From Methylobacterium nodulans ORS 2060 (GTDB lineage Bacteria; Pseudomonadota; Alphaproteobacteria; Rhizobiales; Beijerinckiaceae), in assembly GCF_000022085.1 (NCBI RefSeq), contig NC_011894.1, positions 2,879,501-2,943,500 of the forward strand: a stretch of DNA of 64,000 bases. Reading direction: 5' to 3'. This document shows, one piece after another, positions 42,380 to 54,770 of this stretch. Position 1 is the first letter of the stretch, and every line of letters starts with the position of its first letter. A program made the position numbers and the translations under genes. Below the pieces are notes generated by a model. That model was not told the origin of the DNA and did no database searches. It was given only the letters and a program-made list of their open reading frames with translations.

Positions 42380-42979
42380 TCAGCCTGCCAGCTTGGCGGC
42401 AATACCGGCCACGTGGCGGCCCTGGTAGCGGGCGCCGTCGAGTTCGACCTGTGAGGGCTGGCGGCTGCCGTCGCCATCCGCGATGGTCGAGGCCCCGTAG
42501 GGCGAGTTGCCCATGACCTGGGACACGCCGAGCTGACCCTGGAAGGCATAGGGCAGCCCCACCAGCACCATGCCGAGATGCAGCAGCACCGTGTGGAAGC
42601 TCAGGATGGTCGATTCCTGGCCGCCGTGCTGGGAGGCCGTCGAGGTGAAGACCGAGCCGACCTTGCCGACGAAGGCCCCCTTCATCCAGAGCCCGCCGGT
42701 CTGGTCGATGAAGTTCTTCATCTGCGAGGCCATGTTGCCGTAGCGGGTCGGCGTCCCGAAGATGATGGCGTCGTAGCTGGGCAGCTCGTCCACGGTGGCG
42801 ATCGGCGCTGGCTGGTCGAGCTTGTAGTGGGATTTGCGGGCGATCTCCTCCGGCACGAGTTCCGGCACGCGCTTGACGTGGACTTCCGCGCCCGATTCGC
42901 GCGCGCCCTCCGCGACGGCGTAGGCCATCTGCTCGATATGCCCGTAGGTGGAATAGTACAGCACCAGAACCTTCGCCAT
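42380..42979 (-). CDS. wrbA: NAD(P)H:quinone oxidoreductase WrbA
   Basis: This 199-aa flavodoxin-like FMN enzyme has the phosphate loop [12 protein letters not shown] and [20 protein letters not shown], the tetramer-type WrbA markers. It reduces quinones by two electrons and protects against redox stress. It has a CGGAGG ribosome site. A LysR-type regulator gene diverges from it, with an inverted repeat between, so it is a probable target of that regulator. Confidence 0.95.
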   Translation of the reverse strand: MAKVLVLYYSTYGHIEQMAYAVAEGARESGAEVHVKRVPELVPEEIARKSHYKLDQPAPIATVDELPSYDAIIFGTPTRYGNMASQMKNFIDQTGGLWMKGAFVGKVGSVFTSTASQHGGQESTILSFHTVLLHLGMVLVGLPYAFQGQLGVSQVMGNSPYGASTIADGDGSRQPSQVELDGARYQGRHVAGIAAKLAG

Positions 42980-43077
42980 GGCGAGAACCTCCGTGTCGCG
43001 CCCGTCCTGTCCAATCCAGGGCGGGCCGCCGTGCCGGCAAGATCGGGGATCGCGGGCGGAAGCGGAATGGGCTAGAT

Positions 43078-43095
43078 TGCAAGCACGATCTTGCA
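43078..43095. promoter_or_regulatory. Candidate LysR operator between wrbA and its divergent regulator
   Basis: TGCAAG-N6-CTTGCA is a perfect inverted repeat located 18 bp before the regulator start and about 100 bp before wrbA, as expected for a LysR-type recognition site controlling both genes. Confidence 0.5.
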
Positions 43096-43112
43096 GGGGC
43101 GCACGCAACACC

Positions 43113-44015
43113 GTGGCGAATCCGCTCGCCTGGGACGATTTCCGGCTCGTCAAGGCTATCGCCGACCAGCGGGGGCTCGCGCCTGCGGCCGAGCGGCTCG
43201 GCATCAATCCGTCGACCGCCTTCCGGCGCCTCGGACAGATGGAGGCGGCCCTCGGCACGCTTCTCTTCGAGCGCCATCGCGCCGGCTACGCGCCGACACC
43301 GGCCGGCGAGGAGATGGTGCGCATCGCCGCCCGGATGGAGGACGACGTCGCGGCCTTCTCGCGCAAGCTCGACGGGCAGCTCCTGGCGCCCTCCGGCGAG
43401 CTACGGGTGACCACCGCGGATTCCCTCTTCAACGACCTGCTGGCCCCGATCATCGCCCGGTTCTGCGACCGCTATCCGGAGGTGCGGGTCGACGTGGTGC
43501 TCTCGAACCAGCCGCTGAACCTGTCGAAGCGCGACGCCGACGTGGCGCTGCGCGCCACCGACGGACCGCCCGACACCCTGGTCGGGCGCCGTCTCGCCAC
43601 CATCGCCTGGGCGCTCTACGGGCGCGCGGAGGATGGGGCCGAGATCCCGCCCGGGGAGCGGCGCTGGGTGTCGCTGGCGCAGGAGACCGGCGCCGCGAAG
43701 GTGGCCCGCTACGTTGCCGCGCGGGCCGACCCCGCCCGCGTGGCCCTGCGCCTCGACACGGTGGTGGGCTTGGTGAAGGCGGTCGAGGCGGGCATCGGCA
43801 TCGCGCCGCTCGCCTGCCTCTCCGGCGACCGGCATGCCGGGCTGATGCGGCTCTCCCCGCCGGAGCCGGACCTCTCCGCCGGCCTCTGGCTCCTGACCCA
43901 CGCGGATCTGCGGCATTCGGCGCGGGTGCGGGTCTTTCTCGACTTCGTCGGGACCGAGATCGCGCGCCTGCGCGACCTCATCGAGGGCCGGGTTCCCTTC
44001 AGCGGACCTCGATGA
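43113..44015 (+). CDS. LysR-family transcriptional regulator
   Basis: The 300-aa protein has an N-terminal winged helix (about 5-65, [27 protein letters not shown]) and a LysR substrate-binding domain (about 90-290). It starts with GTG at 43113; the frame upstream runs through the operator region and is unlikely to be coding. It diverges from wrbA, the likely target. Its 3' end overlaps the convergent GreA-family gene by 17 bp. Confidence 0.9.
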   Translation: MANPLAWDDFRLVKAIADQRGLAPAAERLGINPSTAFRRLGQMEAALGTLLFERHRAGYAPTPAGEEMVRIAARMEDDVAAFSRKLDGQLLAPSGELRVTTADSLFNDLLAPIIARFCDRYPEVRVDVVLSNQPLNLSKRDADVALRATDGPPDTLVGRRLATIAWALYGRAEDGAEIPPGERRWVSLAQETGAAKVARYVAARADPARVALRLDTVVGLVKAVEAGIGIAPLACLSGDRHAGLMRLSPPEPDLSAGLWLLTHADLRHSARVRVFLDFVGTEIARLRDLIEGRVPFSGPR

Positions 44016-44460
44016 TCTCGACTTCGTGATCGGCCACCGTCACCACGTCCCCCGCCTGCTTGCCGGTGAGCGCGCGGGCGAGCGGCGCCACGTAGGCGAT
44101 CGATCCCTTCGCCGGATCGGCCTCGTCCTCGCCGACGATGTGGTAGGTCAGGCGCGTGCCGTCCTCCCGCTCGACCGTGACGGTCGAGCCGAAATGGACC
44201 GTGTCGCCGGGCGTCGGCTCGATCACCTGGGCGGAGTTGCGCCGCGCGGTCCAGTAGCGCAGGTCCCGGCTGGTGCGGGAGAGATTCGCCTTGTCGTCGG
44301 GCGACAGCGCGGCGTGCTCGGCATGCAGCCGCTCCAGTTCCGCCTCGATCAGGGCGAGACCCTGCGGGGTGACGAAGTTCGGGTGCGGGGAGATCGGACG
44401 GTCGGGCAGATCCTCGAAGGCCTCCCCGCCCTCCGGCTCTCGGACGAAGGCGATGCTCAT
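43999..44460 (-). CDS. GreA/GreB-family elongation factor-like protein
   Basis: The 153-aa protein has a short N-terminal helical arm (about 30-75, TPQGLALIEAELERLHAEH) and the GreA C-terminal domain (about 80-152, GSTVTVEREDG and YVAPLARALTGKQAGD). The N-terminal tip lacks the paired acidic residues in their canonical GreA context, so transcript-cleavage activity is uncertain; it may instead be a secondary-channel modulator. It overlaps the convergent LysR gene. It is 66 bp behind no obvious partner; acuI lies upstream on the same strand. Confidence 0.85.
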   Translation of the reverse strand: MSIAFVREPEGGEAFEDLPDRPISPHPNFVTPQGLALIEAELERLHAEHAALSPDDKANLSRTSRDLRYWTARRNSAQVIEPTPGDTVHFGSTVTVEREDGTRLTYHIVGEDEADPAKGSIAYVAPLARALTGKQAGDVVTVADHEVEIIEVR

Positions 44461-44527
44461 GAAACGGGCAATGCGCGGAGCACCGTCAAGGTTCCCGCGC
44501 TGCGCATGAGTTCCTTGCGGTCCGTGG

Positions 44528-45514
44528 TCACTGGATCGCCACGACCACCCGTCCCCGCGTCTGGCCGGACAGGATCTCGGGCGCCTTCGCGATCACGTCC
44601 TCCAGGCCGATCGTCGTCGTCATGGCGGCGAGCTTGCCCGGATCGAGGTCGCGGGCGAGCCGGTTCCAGGCCTCCCGGCGCAGCGGCAGCGGCGTCATCA
44701 CGCTGTCGATGCCGAGAAGCGCGATTCCGCGCAGGATGAAGGGCGCCACCGAGGCCGGCAGGTCCATGCCGCCGGCATTGCCGCAGGCCGCCACCGCGCC
44801 GCCGTGGCGGGTCATCGACAGCACGTTGGCGAGCGTGGCGCCGCCGACCGTGTCGATGGCGGCGGCCCAGCGCTCCCTGGCGAGGGGCTTGGCCGGCTTC
44901 GAGAGCTCCGCGCGGTCGATGATCTCGGCGGCGCCGAGACCGCGCAGGTACTCCGCCTCCGCCGGGCGCCCCGTCGAGGCGATCACCTGCCAGCCGGAGG
45001 CGGCGAGCAGCGCGATCGCCACCGAACCGACCCCGCCCGCCGCGCCCGTCACCAGGACGGGACCGCGCTCGGACGCGAGCCCGTGGTGCTCCAGCGCCAG
45101 GACCGAGAGCATCGCCGTGTAGCCGGCGGTGCCGATCGCCATCGCCTGATGCGGTGTGAAGTTCGCGGGCAGCGCGACCAGCCAATCGCCCTTCACCCGG
45201 GATTTCTGGGCATAGGCACCGAGATGGGTCTCGCCCGTGCCCCAGCCGTTGAGCACGACCGCATCGCCGGGCTTCCAGCCCGGATGGCTCGACTGCTCGA
45301 CTACCCCCGCGAAGTCGATGCCGGGGATCATCGGGAAGCGTCGCACCACCGGGAGCTTGCCGGTGATCGCGAGCCCATCCTTGTAGTTCAGCGAGGAGTG
45401 AGTCACGCGCACCGTGACGTCGCCCTCCATGAGGTCGGCCTCGTCGAAGGTGGTGAGCCCGACGCGCTGGCCGTCTTCGCCCTTCTCGATCACCACCGCC
45501 TTGAACGCGCCCAT
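44528..45514 (-). CDS. acuI: Acrylyl-CoA reductase AcuI/YhdH-type oxidoreductase
   Basis: The 328-aa zinc-free medium-chain reductase has a GroES-like fold, [24 protein letters not shown] and the NADPH motif [15 protein letters not shown]. AcuI reduces toxic acrylyl-CoA to propionyl-CoA in DMSP and 3-hydroxypropionate metabolism and in the ethylmalonyl-CoA context. The assignment rests on the close family pattern ([18 protein letters not shown]). It stands alone on minus, followed after 67 bp by the GreA-family gene. Confidence 0.88.
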   Translation of the reverse strand: MGAFKAVVIEKGEDGQRVGLTTFDEADLMEGDVTVRVTHSSLNYKDGLAITGKLPVVRRFPMIPGIDFAGVVEQSSHPGWKPGDAVVLNGWGTGETHLGAYAQKSRVKGDWLVALPANFTPHQAMAIGTAGYTAMLSVLALEHHGLASERGPVLVTGAAGGVGSVAIALLAASGWQVIASTGRPAEAEYLRGLGAAEIIDRAELSKPAKPLARERWAAAIDTVGGATLANVLSMTRHGGAVAACGNAGGMDLPASVAPFILRGIALLGIDSVMTPLPLRREAWNRLARDLDPGKLAAMTTTIGLEDVIAKAPEILSGQTRGRVVVAIQ

Positions 45515-45618
45515 GGGCCGCCTCCCGTCATTCCGGTCCGCCCGGTTGTGGGGCGCGGACGGGAGGGCGGCAAGACGCGAGACGCCCCTCTCTCGCCGCA
45601 GGGGCGCGACGGCCGGGC

Positions 45619-46161
45619 TCAGTAGCCGCCGTAGGGTCCGCCAAAGGCCGGGCCGGCGCCGACCGGGCTCGCATAGGTTCCCGGATATCCGGGCGCGTAG
45701 CCGCCATGGCTGCCCGCCGGCACCCAGCCGGACCGGGCCGGCTCGACCAGCACCTTGCGGTGGTAGATGGCGTAGGCGGGCGGGATCACCTCCGGAACCA
45801 CCTCGGGCGGACGCACCATGACCTGGCGGGTCCGGGTGGCGTAGCGGGCCGGGGTCGTGACCCAGCAGCCGACGAGTTGGCCGTTGTCGTCGTAGGAGGT
45901 CTGCCAGACGCGGCTCGGGGGCGCGGCCAGCACCTGCTCGGTCACGGTGTCGTAGACCGGCGGCACGACCCGGGTGATGGTCCGGCCCGGCCGCACCATC
46001 ACCTGCTCCGGGACGGTCCCGTAGACCGGCGGGATCGTCACGTACCGGTAGCACTCGGCGGTGGCGCAGCCGTAGCCGCCGGCCGCGGTGGGCAAAGCGG
46101 GCAGGCACAGGCCCACCGCGGCAGCGAGCAGGAGCGGGAGACGGGCGACCGGAGCGGTCAT
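45619..46161 (-). CDS. Secreted protein with repeated PPVY motifs
   Basis: This 180-aa protein has a signal peptide ([20 protein letters not shown]) followed by four imperfect repeats of about 25-30 residues marked by [43 protein letters not shown] and [16 protein letters not shown]. The C-terminal 40 residues are glycine-proline-tyrosine rich. Two or three cysteines are present. No family is known to me; the composition suggests an extracellular structural or envelope protein. The ATG at 46161 follows GAGGATCC. A small GC hairpin (45583-45606) lies behind the gene. Confidence 0.7.
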   Translation of the reverse strand: MTAPVARLPLLLAAAVGLCLPALPTAAGGYGCATAECYRYVTIPPVYGTVPEQVMVRPGRTITRVVPPVYDTVTEQVLAAPPSRVWQTSYDDNGQLVGCWVTTPARYATRTRQVMVRPPEVVPEVIPPAYAIYHRKVLVEPARSGWVPAGSHGGYAPGYPGTYASPVGAGPAFGGPYGGY

Positions 46162-46556
46162 CGACAGGATCCTCACGGGTGCGGTGGCAGGCGGCGGGGC
46201 CGCGCGTCGCCCCGATGGAAGCCCCGCGGGCCTGTCCGCGGCAAGTGCAAACCCACGCGAGGGTAAAGTCGTCCTCGGGGAACACTGCGTATTTTCGAGG
46301 AATCCGGAGAGATTCGGGCAAGCCCCGGCGTCGATCCGCCCGGTTGCGGGAGCCCGGCCCAGTCACCGCGCCGGATCCGGGGCGCGTCAACCTTGATGCA
46401 GGTTCAGCATGGCGAGAGCTGACGCTGGAGGACGTCCGGGAGAAGTGGACGCCTTTTCTCCGGCACCTTCTCTCCGTCCGGATAGACGACAGGTCAGAAA
46501 CCGCGAATCCGTCAGGCGCGTCTCGAAGCGCCCGACCGATTCTCGGATGCGGACGA
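46162..46556. other. Gene-free stretch
   Basis: These 395 bp lie between the secreted PPVY-motif protein and the cell-wall hydrolase. I see no gene, known repeat or clear promoter. The middle part (about 46260-46320) is less GC-rich and may carry the promoter of the gene at 45619-46161. Confidence 0.4.
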
Positions 46557-47771
46557 TCAGGTCTGTCCCGGCTTGAGCTGGTAGAAGATATGGCGGCCGA
46601 TGACGTCCATCTTTCTCAGCCGGCGCGACCAGCGCGGGCGGACGTAATCGGCATGGTAATGGGTCGCCCCGCCGACGTCGGCGAGGTAGGTGCGGCCCTC
46701 CACCACCTCCTTGGCGATGCGCGTGGCGGTGGCCCAGGCAGTCTCGTCGGTGACGCGCAGGGAGCGGCCCTCGCAGGCGAAGGAGAACTGGCAGCCGAGA
46801 TAGCGGTGCCGGTTCTGGTAGACGACGCCACAGATATGCGCCGGATAGAGCCCGCTCTTGGCGCGGTTGAGCACCACCTGCGCCACCGCCGCCTGACCCT
46901 GCTCGGGCTCGCCGCGGGCCTCGAAATACACCGCCTCGGCGAGGCAGCGCTGCTCCTTCTCGGCATTGTCCGGGGTGATGAGATCGGCGTAGCGCCGCCG
47001 CGCCTCCTCGCCAGGCAGGGCCTGGGGCGAGATCCGTGCGGCGGTCGTGACGCCCATGCGCGCATCGAGGCGGGGCGAGACGCCGCCGCCGGCCACGGGC
47101 GCCGCCGCCACCTCGATCGGCGTGGCATCGGCGGGCGCGGGCGTCGCGGAGGACAAGGCGATCGCGCGGGGCACCGCGGGCGTGGCGCCGTCCTGGCGCG
47201 CGTCGCGGGTGCGCCCGCCCGTCGAGGCGCCGCGGGTCTCCTGCGAGGCGGCGCTCAACGGCGAGCTCTCCGCGGCGCGGTCGCTGCCCTCGCCCTCCGG
47301 GAAGGGAACGAAGCCGTTCGCGGGTTCGAGATCCGGATCCCACAAAGCCGGGCCGGGCGTGAGGGTTGAGGCGATGCCGCTGCCCGCGCCGCTGAGCCAG
47401 CCGGACCGGGAGATGGCGGCCAGCCGGCGCAGGCCGCCGACCCGGGCCGGCACCAGCGCGTCGGCCTTGCCCCCGCGCTGCGGCACCGGCTTGGCGCCGG
47501 CGCCCGTCTTGAGGTCCGGGCGCAGCGGCTCGGCATCGAGCGGTTCCGCCCGGGCCGGGCCCGTCAGGGCCACCGGCCCGATCAGCCCCTCCGCCGGGAG
47601 CGGCGGCATCGCACGGGCGGTGAGGGCCGGGATGGCGCTCGCGCCCAGGGACGAGTCCACCCCCGCCGTTGCGGTGAACGAGACGAGGACGCCCGCCGCG
47701 ACCACCCAGGGGGCCGTCGCGGCGCAGATCCACCGCACGCTCCGCCCCCGCATCGTCCGCTTCTTGCCCAC
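46557..47771 (-). CDS. Cell wall hydrolase (SleB/Hydrolase_2 family)
   Basis: The 404-aa protein has an N-terminal membrane anchor or signal ([17 protein letters not shown]), a long disordered region rich in Ala, Pro and Gly (about 40-265) and a C-terminal SleB-like domain (about 280-400). The domain contains the catalytic glutamate segment [20 protein letters not shown] and the FSFACEGRS region. SleB-type enzymes are peptidoglycan lytic transglycosylases first found in spore germination; non-sporulating alphaproteobacteria use them in wall remodelling. Confidence 0.88.
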   Translation of the reverse strand: MGKKRTMRGRSVRWICAATAPWVVAAGVLVSFTATAGVDSSLGASAIPALTARAMPPLPAEGLIGPVALTGPARAEPLDAEPLRPDLKTGAGAKPVPQRGGKADALVPARVGGLRRLAAISRSGWLSGAGSGIASTLTPGPALWDPDLEPANGFVPFPEGEGSDRAAESSPLSAASQETRGASTGGRTRDARQDGATPAVPRAIALSSATPAPADATPIEVAAAPVAGGGVSPRLDARMGVTTAARISPQALPGEEARRRYADLITPDNAEKEQRCLAEAVYFEARGEPEQGQAAVAQVVLNRAKSGLYPAHICGVVYQNRHRYLGCQFSFACEGRSLRVTDETAWATATRIAKEVVEGRTYLADVGGATHYHADYVRPRWSRRLRKMDVIGRHIFYQLKPGQT

Positions 47772-47903
47772 GCCCCGATCCCGCGGCTGTTGCGCCCGAG
47801 GCCGCGTCGCGGCCGTCCAGGATGATCGGGTCGTATGGTTGAGCGGAGGTTAATCCGGGGCCGGGTCGCCTCGCCGGAGCGGGCTTCTGCCCGCCGGAGA
47901 GGC

Positions 47904-47924
47904 GCCCCTCCCCGCCGGAGGGGC
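47904..47924 (-). terminator. Hairpin downstream of ppdK
   Basis: GCCCCTCC and GGAGGGGC form an 8-bp stem with a 5-nt loop, 13 bp behind the ppdK stop. There is no T-run. Confidence 0.45.
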
Positions 47925-47936
47925 ACCCGGGCTGTC

Positions 47937-50612
<2,676 letters not shown>

Positions 50613-50724
50613 GGTGTTCGTCCGTTTGTCCGGGTTGCAACCTGATGCGGAGCCGGGGTTGGACCATCCCTCGGCACAACGCAAGCTGAACGGCGTGGGA
50701 GCCCGGTCCCGCAGGCTTCGTGAC

Positions 50725-50868
50725 TCAGTGGACGATCCCGAGCCCGAACAGGCCGGCGAGGATGAGGTAGATCGCCACGATATAGTTCAGCAGCCGCGGC
50801 ATGATCAGGATCAGCACGCCGGCAATGATCGCGATGACCGGCTGCAGATGTGCCACCGTAATGGTCAT
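50725..50868 (-). CDS. DUF3096 family small membrane protein
   Basis: The gene encodes 47 aa: MTITVAHLQPVIAII, then a glycine-containing hydrophobic stretch, the polar break MPRLLNYIVAIYL and a second hydrophobic stretch ending GLGIVH. This is the DUF3096 pattern of two short membrane segments around a PRLLNYI motif. The family has no known function. It has a GGGAGACGC ribosome region and is probably monocistronic. Confidence 0.85.
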   Translation of the reverse strand: MTITVAHLQPVIAIIAGVLILIMPRLLNYIVAIYLILAGLFGLGIVH

Positions 50869-50938
50869 GATGCGTCTCCCGCGGCCAAGCGTGGCCGCGT
50901 CACGACGACGCGCAGGGCGCCGCCGTGGTTCCGGCGCC

Positions 50939-51583
50939 TCAGACCCGGAACTTGCCGTGCCGCTTCACCAGCACGGTCGTGCCGACCGGCACCCGGCTGT
51001 AAAGGTCGACGATGTCCTCGTTCAGCATGCGCACGCAGCCGGAGGACAGCTGCTCGCCGATGCTCCAGGGCTCGCTGGTGCCGTGGATGCGGAACAGGAT
51101 GTCGCGCCCGCCCTGATAGAGGTAGAGCGCCCGGGCGCCGAGCGGGTTGTCGAGACCGCCCTTGCGCAAGCGCGGCAGGTCGGGGTTGAGGCTCACCATG
51201 GTGGCGGTCGGGCCCCAATCGGGCCAGACGCCCTTGCGGCCGACCGTGGCGACGCCCTTCCAGGAGAAGCCCTGCTTGCCGACGCCGACGCCGTAGCGGA
51301 TGGCCTCGCCGTTGTCCTGCACGAGGTAGAGCAGGCGCTCGTCGATATCGACCACGATTGTGCCGGGCTTCTCGGGCCCGTTATAGGCGACGACCTGACG
51401 GCGGTACTTGGGGTCGATCCGGCTGCGGTCGACCAGAGGCACGTCGTAGGGCTGATCCGGCATCGTGCCGATGTACCAGGCCGCATCCTCGTCCATGGCG
51501 GCAACCTTGACCGGGCCGCGGGCGTTGCAGGCGGCGAGCGGGAGAGCTGCCAGGAGGACGGTGAGGATTCGGCGCGGCAACAT
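50939..51583 (-). CDS. L,D-transpeptidase (ErfK/YbiS family)
   Basis: The 214-aa protein has a lipoprotein-type signal ending LAAC (residues about 15-18) and a YkuD catalytic domain (about 75-210) with the His/Cys active site in IHGTSEPWSIG and SSGCVRM. It forms 3-3 peptidoglycan crosslinks or attaches proteins to the wall from the periplasm. The ATG at 51583 follows GAGGTG. It is one of three wall enzymes in the window. Confidence 0.93.
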   Translation of the reverse strand: MLPRRILTVLLAALPLAACNARGPVKVAAMDEDAAWYIGTMPDQPYDVPLVDRSRIDPKYRRQVVAYNGPEKPGTIVVDIDERLLYLVQDNGEAIRYGVGVGKQGFSWKGVATVGRKGVWPDWGPTATMVSLNPDLPRLRKGGLDNPLGARALYLYQGGRDILFRIHGTSEPWSIGEQLSSGCVRMLNEDIVDLYSRVPVGTTVLVKRHGKFRV

Positions 51584-51664
51584 CAAAAGGCACCTCGATT
51601 CGTGGCGGGCTTGCATCGCCCCACCCCTAACGGCTTATCCGGCCGGGGGGTGTGTCGCGGGCGC

Positions 51665-51711
51665 CTCATCCGAAATCCGATTGATGGCTTCGCCATGCGG
51701 TTTCGGATGAG
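51665..51711. repeat. REP-like palindrome
   Basis: CTCATCCGAAA (51665-51675) and TTTCGGATGAG (51701-51711) are perfect inverted repeats; the inner part contains a second pair, ATGGC and GCCAT. It lies in the gap between the transpeptidase and ThDP-enzyme genes. Only this copy is seen in the window. Confidence 0.6.
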
Positions 51712-51872
51712 ACCGCGTCGGCCTACGCGAGGATGTCCGCCCGACACGTCCGGAGACGATCATCGATCGTCTCGCCCGGCTTCCTCGCCCACTCCCTCTT
51801 TCCCGGGCGCATGCAGCGGCAGCGGAATGCGACCCGGGACCCAGCACGAAAAGTCGCGCAGCGACCGTCTCC

Positions 51873-53420
51873 CTACAGCGCCACCTCGATCAGGAACGGA
51901 CCGCGCCGGGCGAGGGCATGGCGGAGCACGTCGATGAAATGCGGCAGGGTCTCGACCCGGCGGCCCTCGACGCCGTAGCCGCGGGCGAGGCTCGGCCAGT
52001 CGATCGGCGGATCGTCCAGGCTCAGCATGTCGAGCGCCTTGCGGCCTGGATTGGCGCCGACATTGGCGAGTTCCGCCCGCAGGATGGCGTAGGAGCGGTT
52101 CGACCAGATCAGCGTCACGACGTCGAGCTTCTCGCGCGCCTGGGTCCAGAGGGACTGCGCCGTGTAGAGGCCGCTGCCATCGGCCTGCAGGGTGATGACC
52201 TTGCGGTCCGGGCAGGCGACGGCGGCGCCGGTCGCCATCGGGATGCCGAGGCCGATGGATCCGCCGCTGAGCTGCAGCCAGGTATGGGGCGCCGCGCCCT
52301 GCGTCACGGGGAAGAAGTTGCGGCCCGTGGTGATCGACTCGTCGCAGACGATCGCGCCCTCCGGGATCAGGGCGCCGAGCACCTGCCCGACGCTGTCCTG
52401 GTCGAGGCGCTCGCCGCCCGGCAGGCTGGGCCGCCCAGGGCTCGGCGGATCGACCGCCGCGGGCGCTCCGACCGCCTGGGCGAGGCGCTCCAGCGCGTCG
52501 ATCTGGTCGTGCTCGGGGTTTGCGAGGGCGAAAACGTCGCAGGTCGGCGGGGCCAGCGCCGAGGGCTTGCCCGGATAGGCGAAGAAGGCGACGGGGAGCG
52601 TCGCCCCGACCAGGATGATGTGGCGGTAGGATTCGAGCGCCGCCCGGGCGAGGTCGACCGGATAGGGCAGCCGCTCGATCGGCACGGTGCCGGCGCCCCG
52701 GTCGATGCGGGCATTCGAGGTCATGGCGAGAAGTTGCGCCCCGGTCTTCGCGGCGATGCGGGCCGCGATGCGCCGCCCCTCCCCGCGCACGGCCCTGTCG
52801 CCGAGATGCAGGAGCACCGGCTCGCCGCTCCGCAGGGCCGCTACGGCGTGCGTGATCGCCTCGTCGGGCACCCGCGCCCGCGGCGGAACGGGCGCGGGCG
52901 GCGCGACGCCGCTGCCCTCCTCCCAGGCGGTGTCGGCGGGCAGGATCAGGGTGGCGACGCCGCCGGGCGGGGCGAGCGCGGCCGCGATGGCCGCCGCCCC
53001 GTCCGCCGCCACCGCGCGGGCGCTGAGGCCCGTGCGCAGCCAGGCCGAGACCGGCCTCGCCAGAGACTCGATGTCGGAGGTGAGCGGCGCGTCGTAGGCC
53101 CGGTGATAGGTCGCGTGCTCGCCCACGATGTTGACGATCGGCGAGCGCGCCCGCCGGGCATTGTGAAGATTGGCGATGCCGTTTCCGAGGCCGGGGCCGA
53201 GATGGAGCAGCGTCGAGGCCGGCTTGTCTGCCATGCGGGCGTAGCCGTCCGCCGCGCCCGTCGCCCCGCCCTCGAACAGGCAGAGCACCGCCCGCATTCC
53301 CTCGACCCGGTCGAGCGCCGCCACGAAATGCATCTCGGACGTGCCCGGATTGGTGAAGCACACCTCGACGCCGCCCGCGACCAGCGTGCGAACCAGGCTC
53401 TCGGCACCGTTCATGGCCAT
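51873..53420 (-). CDS. Thiamine diphosphate-dependent enzyme, acetolactate synthase-like
   Basis: This 515-aa protein has the three-domain ThDP fold. The Pyr domain contains the cofactor-activating glutamate in LFEGGATGAADGYARM. The PP domain has the ThDP-binding signature beginning ADGSGLYTAQSLWTQ and the downstream asparagine in IWSNRSY. The GDG of the motif is replaced by ADG. It is shorter than IlvB (about 560-600 aa) and no small subunit is adjacent, so it is more likely a decarboxylase or carboligase of unknown substrate than the branched-chain enzyme. The ATG at 53420 follows GGAGGAG. Confidence 0.85.
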   Translation of the reverse strand: MAMNGAESLVRTLVAGGVEVCFTNPGTSEMHFVAALDRVEGMRAVLCLFEGGATGAADGYARMADKPASTLLHLGPGLGNGIANLHNARRARSPIVNIVGEHATYHRAYDAPLTSDIESLARPVSAWLRTGLSARAVAADGAAAIAAALAPPGGVATLILPADTAWEEGSGVAPPAPVPPRARVPDEAITHAVAALRSGEPVLLHLGDRAVRGEGRRIAARIAAKTGAQLLAMTSNARIDRGAGTVPIERLPYPVDLARAALESYRHIILVGATLPVAFFAYPGKPSALAPPTCDVFALANPEHDQIDALERLAQAVGAPAAVDPPSPGRPSLPGGERLDQDSVGQVLGALIPEGAIVCDESITTGRNFFPVTQGAAPHTWLQLSGGSIGLGIPMATGAAVACPDRKVITLQADGSGLYTAQSLWTQAREKLDVVTLIWSNRSYAILRAELANVGANPGRKALDMLSLDDPPIDWPSLARGYGVEGRRVETLPHFIDVLRHALARRGPFLIEVAL

Positions 53421-53573
53421 CGGCACAACACTCCTCCGGGCGGGACGGAAGCGCCCCGGACCGACACCGACATAGCGCAGCCTGAGGGATCCCAAAGGCC
53501 GCCGACCCGTTTGGCCATCAGGGCTGGGCCGTTCGGCGCCAGAGATCCCGATCCCCGTGGCGGCGAGGTCCCG

Positions 53574-54632
53574 ATGCGACTCTTCCAGTGCCAGTCCTGC
53601 GGCAACATCCTGTATTTCGAGAACCGCAGCTGCGGGCTCTGCGGCCACAGCCTCGCCTACCTTCCGGAAACCGGCACGCTCTCGGCGCTGAAGCCCGCGG
53701 GCGGGGACGCCTGGACGCCGCTCGCGGCCCCCGATCGGCCGAGCCGCTTCTGCGCCAATGCCGTGCACGACGCCTGCAACTGGCTGGTGCCCCCCGGCTC
53801 GGACGACGCCTTCTGCCTCGCCTGTCGCCACAACGGCACCATCCCGGACATCTCGAACCCCGCCCATCTCGACGCGTGGCGCAAGATCGAGATCGCCAAG
53901 CACCGGCTGTTCTACACGCTGCTGCGCTGGAAGCTGCCGCTGAAGACGCGCGCGGAGGATCCCGAGCACGGGCTGATCTTCCACTTCCTCGCCGACCCGC
54001 CGGCCGATGGCCCCAAGGTGATGACCGGGCACGACAACGGCGTCGTCACGATCGCTGTCGTCGAGGCGGACGACGCCGAGCGCGAGAGGCGCCGCGCCGC
54101 CATGGGCGAGCCCTACCGCACGCTGCTCGGCCATTTCCGGCATGAGGTCGGCCACCATTACTGGGACGTGCTGGTGCGGGATGCCGGCAAGCTCGAGGCC
54201 TGCCGGGCGGTCTTCGGCGACGATTCCGAGGATTACTACGAGGCGCTGCAGCGCCACTACAACGAGGGCGTGCCGCCGAACTGGCAGGAGAACTTCGTCT
54301 CGGCCTATGCCACCACCCATCCGTGGGAGGATTTCGCCGAGACCTGGGCGCATTACCTGCACATCGTCGACACGCTGGAGATGGCGAGCGCCTTCGGCAT
54401 GCAGGTGCAGCCGCTCCTCGACGCCACCGGCACGCTCGCGGCGCGGATCGGCTTCGATCCCTACGCGGCCGAGAGCATCGACCAGATCGTGAGCACGTGG
54501 CTTCCGGTCACCTTCGCGCTCAACTGCGTGAACCGTGCCATGGGGCTGAACGACCTCTACCCCTTCGTGCTCACCCCGCCGGTCATCGCCAAGCTCGGCT
54601 TCATCCACGACCTCGTCCATAGGCGGGTCTGA
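53574..54632 (+). CDS. Zinc-ribbon putative metallopeptidase (PF15887 type)
   Basis: The 352-aa protein has an N-terminal zinc ribbon (CQSCGN and CGLCGH, residues 6-25), a second cysteine pair CLAC near 85 and a metallopeptidase-like domain with HEVGHHYW near residue 190 and a distal glutamate in DFAETWAHYLHI. This matches the 'putative zinc-binding metallopeptidase' family. Its substrate is unknown. It diverges from the ThDP enzyme gene, with 153 bp between. Confidence 0.85.
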   Translation: MRLFQCQSCGNILYFENRSCGLCGHSLAYLPETGTLSALKPAGGDAWTPLAAPDRPSRFCANAVHDACNWLVPPGSDDAFCLACRHNGTIPDISNPAHLDAWRKIEIAKHRLFYTLLRWKLPLKTRAEDPEHGLIFHFLADPPADGPKVMTGHDNGVVTIAVVEADDAERERRRAAMGEPYRTLLGHFRHEVGHHYWDVLVRDAGKLEACRAVFGDDSEDYYEALQRHYNEGVPPNWQENFVSAYATTHPWEDFAETWAHYLHIVDTLEMASAFGMQVQPLLDATGTLAARIGFDPYAAESIDQIVSTWLPVTFALNCVNRAMGLNDLYPFVLTPPVIAKLGFIHDLVHRRV

Positions 54633-54770
54633 GCGGCAGGGCAGCGGTCGGCGGAGCGGATGCCGCTCTGGCGCCGGCAGCCGGACGCATCCATGATTGC
54701 GGACAAGCCCGCGGGGACGCGTCCGACGCCATCGGCGCCTTCCGGTTGCCGGGCCAAGGAGAAACGCCGC

